Shown here piece by piece: positions 60,501-64,000 of a stretch of 64,000 bases of DNA (its first letter is position 1; the number at the start of each line of letters is the position of its first letter). The stretch comes from Thermogemmatispora sp042408735 (lineage in GTDB: Bacteria > Chloroflexota > Ktedonobacteria > Ktedonobacterales > Ktedonobacteraceae), in assembly GCF_042408735.1 (NCBI RefSeq), contig NZ_JBHOQV010000208.1:42337-106336 (forward strand), in the 5' to 3' direction. Position numbers and translations under genes: made by a program. Under the pieces are notes generated by a model. The model made no database searches. It saw only the letters and a program-made list of their open reading frames with translations, and was not told the DNA's origin.

Positions 60501-61595
60501 CAGGCCCTCAAGAGTGCCCGCGAGGCTCGGCGCCTGGCAGAAGAAGCTCAGGACGTCGAAGCGCTCTGGCTGGCGCTCGATGCCCTCGGGGGCATCTACA
60601 TGAAGCTCTGCGACTATGCGGAAGCTCATCGTATCCAGCACCAGCGTCAGCAGCTTCAGGCGCAGATCGCCCGTCAACAGGAGCGTCAGGATCGGCAGGA
60701 GCTGCATGATCTCTACTACTCCTTGGGATGGGTCCACTTTTTTATTTGCGATTATCCCACGGCGGCGCGCTGGTTCGGCGAGTCCTGGCAGATCGCGCAG
60801 ACGATGGAAAGTCCGTCCCTGCTCTTGCTCAGCATGCTGGGGCGCATCCATGTCTGGTACGCTTGGGATCGCTGGGATGACGCGCGCGAGGCGGCAGAGA
60901 AGGCTCTACAGCTCATCGATCAATATCAGCTCGAGGAGGCCTGGGAAGTTGACGCCCTGAAGCACCTGGTCAGGATCGCCTTCCAGACTGGCGATTACGA
61001 GCGGGGGGAGCGCTATCTGCGCCGGCTCAGATTGCTCGGGGAGCAGGCGACCTCTCCCTTGCAGCGCCTGGATCTGGAGCTGGCCCTACAGCTTGCGCGC
61101 GAGGAATGGAGCGGAGCCGCCGAGACGCTCAAGGAGGAGATTCGTCGTCATGAGCCATTCGCTCGGCCAGAGCAGCAGGCCCTGTTAGCAGAGCTACTGA
61201 TCCAGAATGGGGCGCCTCTCGAAGAGCAGAGCACCTGGTGCCAGCGCGCTCTGGCAGCGGCGCGACGCTCGCGAGCGCTAAAAGCCGAAGGTCGGTCCCT
61301 GCGGGCGCAAGGTCGCCTGGCGATGTCTATGCAGCATTGGGAGGAGGCCCGAACCTCCTTGCAGCAGGCTCTAGAGCTGTTCGAGCGCCTTGACCTGCCG
61401 TGGGAACGCGGCCTGACTCTCTACTACCTGGGTGAGCTTTACCAGAGGCGAGCAGCTAATGCAGAGCTGCCCAATGCGGCGAGCGAGTGGCGTGCTCTGG
61501 CTCGCCGCTACTTCAGGCAGGCGCTGGACTTCTTTAGAGCTTTGCACGCTGTGCGCGATATCGAGCGGGCCAACAGCGTTCTGCAAGAGCTGTGA
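57537..61595 (+). CDS. Class III nucleotidyl cyclase-AAA ATPase-TPR regulatory protein
   Basis: 1352 residues. A double zinc ribbon at 4-47 (CPHC, CFAC, CSYC, CIEC) and a Pro/Ser linker precede a class III cyclase domain at about 115-305: VTIMFADIAGSTPLADHLDP, GGTVEKYIGDAVMAVFGLPL, RIGINTGEV and GDAVNLAARLQQVA. The metal Asp residues (FADIAGS, GDAVM) are present. Next is a large STAND-type ATPase: Walker A LLGPSGIGKSRLVHEF, Walker B LILVIDDLQWADE. The C-terminal 550 residues are TPR-like. Such proteins couple ligand or partner sensing to nucleotide cyclisation. A -10-like TAGAAT lies near 57425. Confidence 0.92.
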   Translation: MLRCPHCQTQNPPHAKFCFACGLRFLICSYCGTANPPVARFCIECGRPQGPPREGQEPAPGWSPSAPLSVPASSSSGGEEEGGWSAPLPQQFGPGPVPALVSGTTAARLAALGTPEERRVVTIMFADIAGSTPLADHLDPEDLRAILAGYFNLMTEQIRRHGGTVEKYIGDAVMAVFGLPLAHEDDPDRAIRAALDMQAALARFNQERRQRDPEAVPLQMRIGINTGEVATPGPDGGLSGRRDFLVTGDAVNLAARLQQVASPDTILVGERTYLATREIFRFRPLAPLQLKGKTEPIRAWVVLGLVEEQPTSSLEARARRGLLAPLIGRSLELTLMHATYARVLAERQPHLITLLGPSGIGKSRLVHEFIEREQEKARSVTGADQPPMPLVMHGRCPPYGEGITYWPLIEILRALLQVQYNESDEEIHRRFTAFVSDVLERAGHKEDAAGVAEAILLSIGRQLGAAATLPGTERRERQRVAHARTLEQSGTQITLLRSWRVFLAALAQQQPLILVIDDLQWADEALLDLLEHLMERLSNVPILLLCPARPEFLERRQDWGGGQRNFTTIVLEALSPEESSELVRALLKNSELPEALSYTILSRAEGNPFFVEELIRMFIDQGILVYEEDKDSWRVAREKEHLLGELASPAGPPDDALLDLHYTLPLPRVPDTIQGVLAARIDLLSPVEKHVLQKAAIIGRTFWLSGLRELAADLDEETLLQTLESLITRDFISESERRDRSPIENDRVFSFKHILTRDVVYHTLSRTHRAVNHARLARWLEEQVAGRTERFVELLAHHYQQAAANWTHSLLAGLAEEPEPDLSLRELQRRATLYLTSAGDQALRSYYTIRAIQAYSDALELLSESGGERQALARMHEKLGDAFTQRANLKEAWQAYRQALQLLEAEPAPPSDDLLYLYDSLAELATRWGPWHDAPPDMEEVRSYIDAGLALAHDQGDRAVFLTYLALWHMRHREESLDDVDERARRAEQALKSAREARRLAEEAQDVEALWLALDALGGIYMKLCDYAEAHRIQHQRQQLQAQIARQQERQDRQELHDLYYSLGWVHFFICDYPTAARWFGESWQIAQTMESPSLLLLSMLGRIHVWYAWDRWDDAREAAEKALQLIDQYQLEEAWEVDALKHLVRIAFQTGDYERGERYLRRLRLLGEQATSPLQRLDLELALQLAREEWSGAAETLKEEIRRHEPFARPEQQALLAELLIQNGAPLEEQSTWCQRALAAARRSRALKAEGRSLRAQGRLAMSMQHWEEARTSLQQALELFERLDLPWERGLTLYYLGELYQRRAANAELPNAASEWRALARRYFRQALDFFRALHAVRDIERANSVLQEL

Positions 61596-61678
61596 TCGCA
61601 GGCGACACAGATAGAGGGATCGTGCTAGCTAGAGACCGGCTTGAGAAGAGCGAGCCTTTGTCGGTGAGAAAAGAGAGG

Positions 61679-62647
61679 TCACAGCACTGGGTGAGTTCCG
61701 TCGTGCCAGCAGTCTTGATCGTGCCAGAGGCGCGTTGAGTCCCAGGTTGGTCCCATAGCCTGGGGCAGCGTGGCCAGGCGAACCCGTTGCAAAGCAGCCC
61801 CAGCCTCCAGTAGGTGGCCCTGGACGCTTCTTAAGGCCAGCTGTGGGGTATTGTTGACCTGACTCAGGTGAGCCAGCCAGATCCAGCGTAGACCATTGGC
61901 GCGCCAGGTCTGTAAGATGGCCTGGGCGGCCTGTTCGTTGGAGAGATGTCCAGTGGGGCTGAGAATGCGCATCTTTAGAGCGTAGGCATAGGGGCCGCGC
62001 AGGAGCCGTTCACGGTCATGATTGGCTTCGAGGATCAGCAGGTCGGCCTGACGCATGGCTTCCAGCATAGTCGGGGTTACTGAGCCGCTATCTACAATCA
62101 CGCAGACGCGGCATCCTCCGGCGGACAGGAGGTAGCCACAGGGAGCGACGGCATCATGAGGGACCGGGAAGGAAAGGATCTCGACGTCGCCGAGCGAGCA
62201 GGAGCTACCGGCGGGCAGGGCCAGGGTGCGTCTGAGCGGTGGCGGTGCTAGCTTTCTCGGGGCCTTCTGTCTTGGGTCTGGATCCTTAAAGCCGGGAGGG
62301 CAGTCATGTCCTGGTATCTCCGCTTCGGGGGAGCTGCCAGGCTCGGCGTCGTGGTCCTGCCGCGGCCGTGGGTCGCTGGCCAGAGCCGCCAGGGTTGCCG
62401 GGTCGGAGATCACGAGAGGGGTATAGCGCTTGAGCAGGGTGGGAAGGGCCAGCGTATGGTCATCGTGCTCGTGGGTGAGCAGAACGGCGAGGATCTGGGA
62501 GGGAGAGACACCAGCGAGTTGCAGGCGGCTGACCAGCGTGCGGCAGGGTAAGCCTGCATCGACCAGGAGCCTGGTCCGTCCGTGGGGACCAGCTTCGACG
62601 AGCAAGGCATTGCCGCTGCTCCCGCTTCCCAGAGAAATCACGCGCAT
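61679..62647 (-). CDS. Metallo-beta-lactamase-fold hydrolase, YycJ/WalJ-like
   Basis: 322 residues. It opens MRVISLGSGSSGNALLVEAG, the typical YycJ start, and the metal motif is LTHEHDDHTLALP (HxHxDH as HEHDDH). Later ligands are in FPVPHDAVAPCGYLL, VIVDSGSVTPTML and ILEANHDRERLL. An insertion of about 50 Pro/Asp/Arg-rich residues interrupts the domain around 100-150. YycJ proteins are exonuclease-like enzymes linked to cell-wall and DNA repair control. The ATG at 62647 has AGGTGAAG upstream. It is downstream of the amidohydrolase by 62 bases. Confidence 0.88.
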   Translation of the reverse strand: MRVISLGSGSSGNALLVEAGPHGRTRLLVDAGLPCRTLVSRLQLAGVSPSQILAVLLTHEHDDHTLALPTLLKRYTPLVISDPATLAALASDPRPRQDHDAEPGSSPEAEIPGHDCPPGFKDPDPRQKAPRKLAPPPLRRTLALPAGSSCSLGDVEILSFPVPHDAVAPCGYLLSAGGCRVCVIVDSGSVTPTMLEAMRQADLLILEANHDRERLLRGPYAYALKMRILSPTGHLSNEQAAQAILQTWRANGLRWIWLAHLSQVNNTPQLALRSVQGHLLEAGAALQRVRLATLPQAMGPTWDSTRLWHDQDCWHDGTHPVL

Positions 62648-62709
62648 GTGCTCTTCACCTGGCAGCATTCATTGATGTGGATCAGAGGCCCGGTCTTTCT
62701 GCACGAGCC

Positions 62710-63567
62710 TCAGCGGGCGGGCTGCTCGGGGAGACCGAGCAGGAGGCGAGCATTCTCGCCCAGGATTTTGGCCAGCTCAGTGGCACTGAGGCCGGCCTCC
62801 TGAATATGATCGATGACGCGACGCTGGCGCAGTAGACCATAGTCGCTGGCAAACAAAATGCGTTCGATACCAACCAGTCTCGCCACCGTTGGGAAGATGG
62901 CAGGACGGTAGAGAAAGACCGTGGCAGCAGTATCATACCACACCAGGGAACAGGCTTGCTGCACCTCTGGCATCAGAGTATAAAAGGGTAGGCCCCCGCC
63001 CCAGTGAGCTGCAACGAAACGCACGTCGGGAAAAGCCGTCAGGAAGGCCACCACGTCGGCTAGAGAGACATCGCCCTTGCCTGGATAGAGATGGCCTACC
63101 GGCTCACTGCAATGCGAAAGGACCAGCAGGCGGTAGTGGCGCACTACCTCGATGAGGGGAGCCAGGAGCCGTATGTCGCTCAGTCGGTAGCCCTGGCCGT
63201 GCGGCATGAGTTCGCCCATGCCGATCATGCCGGCGCGAGCACAGCGTTCCAGCTCGCGGACTGCCCGTTCGCCAGCCGTTGGTAAAACTACCGCCATGCC
63301 GTAGATGCGGCCCGGATAGCGGCGCATGGCCTCCAGAACATAGCTGTTCCCTTCCTCGATGAGGCCCGGGTCGGTCCAACCGAAGGAGAAGGCCACAGCG
63401 GCATCCACGCCGGAGGCATCCATCTCTGCGATCAGATCCTCGGCAGTAGCCAGCCTGGCACGAGGATTGGCATAGAGGGTGCGAAACCAGGGGTCACGCT
63501 CGCAGTAGCGCTCGCGTTGCGAGCATACCTGAGGAGGGAAGAGGTGGGTATGGAAATCAATGATCAT
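62710..63567 (-). CDS. Amidohydrolase family protein (TatD/ACMSD-like TIM barrel)
   Basis: 285 residues. The start MIIDFHTHLFPP gives the HxH metal motif. RLATAEDLIAEMDASGVDAA, VLPTAGERAVRELERCARAG, VLSHCSEPVGHLYPGKGD (His), VRFVAAHWGGGLPFY (His) and ILFASDYGLL (Asp) follow in the order of amidohydrolase_2 proteins. These include decarboxylases and lactonases; the substrate is unknown. The ATG at 63567 has GAGGCGAGG upstream. Transcription probably continues into the metallo-beta-lactamase-fold gene. Confidence 0.88.
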   Translation of the reverse strand: MIIDFHTHLFPPQVCSQRERYCERDPWFRTLYANPRARLATAEDLIAEMDASGVDAAVAFSFGWTDPGLIEEGNSYVLEAMRRYPGRIYGMAVVLPTAGERAVRELERCARAGMIGMGELMPHGQGYRLSDIRLLAPLIEVVRHYRLLVLSHCSEPVGHLYPGKGDVSLADVVAFLTAFPDVRFVAAHWGGGLPFYTLMPEVQQACSLVWYDTAATVFLYRPAIFPTVARLVGIERILFASDYGLLRQRRVIDHIQEAGLSATELAKILGENARLLLGLPEQPAR

Positions 63568-63613
63568 ACGCTGCCTCGCCTCGAGAGGCGTCAGGGTCAC
63601 AGACACAAAGAAA

Positions 63614-63648
63614 GGGCGCCGCTTCGCTCAGGCTGCGCGCCCCTTTTT
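63614..63648 (-). terminator. Hairpin with T-runs between the rRNA operon and the amidohydrolase gene
   Basis: Stem GGGCGC / GCGCCC with a loop of about 17 bases. On the minus strand it is followed by TTTCTTTG and on the plus strand by TTTTTCC, so it can act in both directions. It is placed about 210 bases after the 23S rRNA 3' end and just before the amidohydrolase start. Confidence 0.6.
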
Positions 63649-63859
63649 CCTGCTTCCTTACCTTTTCTTTCTTGCTTGCTTGTACAAAAGCAACGGCGAA
63701 ACAGGGAGAACCTTACAACTGAGCAGCGTCTTGCCTCAATTTTGCTGAGAGAGCTACCGTCGTGACGGCGGGAAAGCGTCGCGCGCTCCACCCTTGACAG
63801 TAGTAAGGCACTCAGTGATCTTTTGCAGCACTGCACTCCTCAAGCGGATTAATGGGAAG

Positions 63860-64000
63860 GCACAAGCCGTTCGGTCATTAGGGCCGGTCAGCTGCACCTG
63901 TTACCAGGTGTCCACCTCCGGTCTATCAACCAGGTCGTCTTCCTGGGACCTTATCTGTCCTGTTGGGACAGGACAGCGGGAAGCGCCTCTTGGGGTCGGC
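63860..64000 (-). rRNA. 23S ribosomal RNA, 3' end (partial)
   Basis: The minus strand reads AGGAAGACGACCTGGTTGAT, AGACCGGAGGTGGA, a hairpin CACCTGGTAACAGGTG, then CAGCTGACCGGCCCTAATGA and ends CGAACGGCTTG. This is the conserved last ~130 nt of bacterial 23S rRNA (helices around E. coli 2790-2900), just before the closing strand that pairs with the 5' end. The gene continues beyond the window. No 5S rRNA is recognised in the 290 bases that follow it on the minus strand. Confidence 0.93.

Overview
The window is GC-rich bacterial DNA. Gene content and style suggest a Chloroflexota bacterium, probably a Ktedonobacteria/Thermogemmatispora-like lineage; this is an inference from protein families, not a database match. 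Supporting traits are the large zinc-ribbon regulatory ATPases and kinases with WD40 domains, the DprE1/DprE2-like pair, the coaD / DivIVA-like / YceD / rpmF / fabD run, and purine-rich ribosome binding sites.

The most unusual object is at 6.7-7.6 kb. A promoter drives tRNA-Ser(GCU), followed by a tRNA-Trp(CCA) gene split by a 620-bp ORF-less group II intron. The intron lies exactly between the anticodon loop and the 3' strand of the anticodon stem. It begins GTGCG, ends AC, and has a canonical 34-nt domain V with a GAAA tetraloop. It has recognisable domains II, III, IV and VI, and a 7-nt EBS1 loop perfectly complementary to the whole anticodon loop. Joining the exons restores a standard 73-nt tRNA-Trp. 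A perfect 22-bp hairpin terminator follows.

Layout. 0-4.6 kb (mostly minus strand): truncated SGNH lipoprotein, pterin dehydratase, FlgM-like protein, B12/siderophore-type binding lipoprotein behind a cobalamin riboswitch, DUF72 protein. 4.9-6.5 kb: membrane PP2C phosphatase. 8-13.4 kb (plus): coaD, DivIVA-like protein, YceD, rpmF, fabD, Asp23, nusB, acpP. 14.3-17 kb: ECF sigma factor with a small membrane partner, then tatA-tatC. 17-19.5 kb (minus): MFS transporter and two small membrane proteins. 19.9-22.8 kb: GlsB-like protein, MarC, TPR-rhomboid fusion. 23-25.8 kb (minus): alpha/beta hydrolase and anchored beta-propeller. 26-29.2 kb: PLP sulfur-amino-acid enzyme and L,D-transpeptidase lipoprotein. 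29.4-33 kb: rpsT, rplS, rnhB, rlmB. 33-38 kb: GT-C glycosyltransferase converging on the DprE2/DprE1-like pair.

38-44.9 kb holds two thiamine loci around a Ser/Thr kinase: thiN, and a TPP-riboswitch-controlled ABC importer (ATPase, permease, binding protein). 45-52 kb: CNNM/CorC protein, quinone oxidoreductase, and a peptidoglycan set (murF, ddl, dipeptide epimerase). 52-57.3 kb (minus): ABC exporter, GMC oxidoreductase with a cysteine cluster, DUF402 protein. 57.5-61.6 kb: a 1352-residue cyclase-ATPase-TPR protein. 61.7-63.6 kb (minus): metallo-beta-lactamase-fold and amidohydrolase genes. The right edge carries the 3' end of a 23S rRNA gene on the minus strand; I see no 5S gene directly downstream of it.

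Functionally the window is mostly chromosomal housekeeping (ribosome, fatty acid synthesis, cell wall, Tat export, thiamine and B12 acquisition) with large signalling proteins between. No phage, transposase gene or CRISPR array was recognised; the group II intron is the only convincing mobile-type element.
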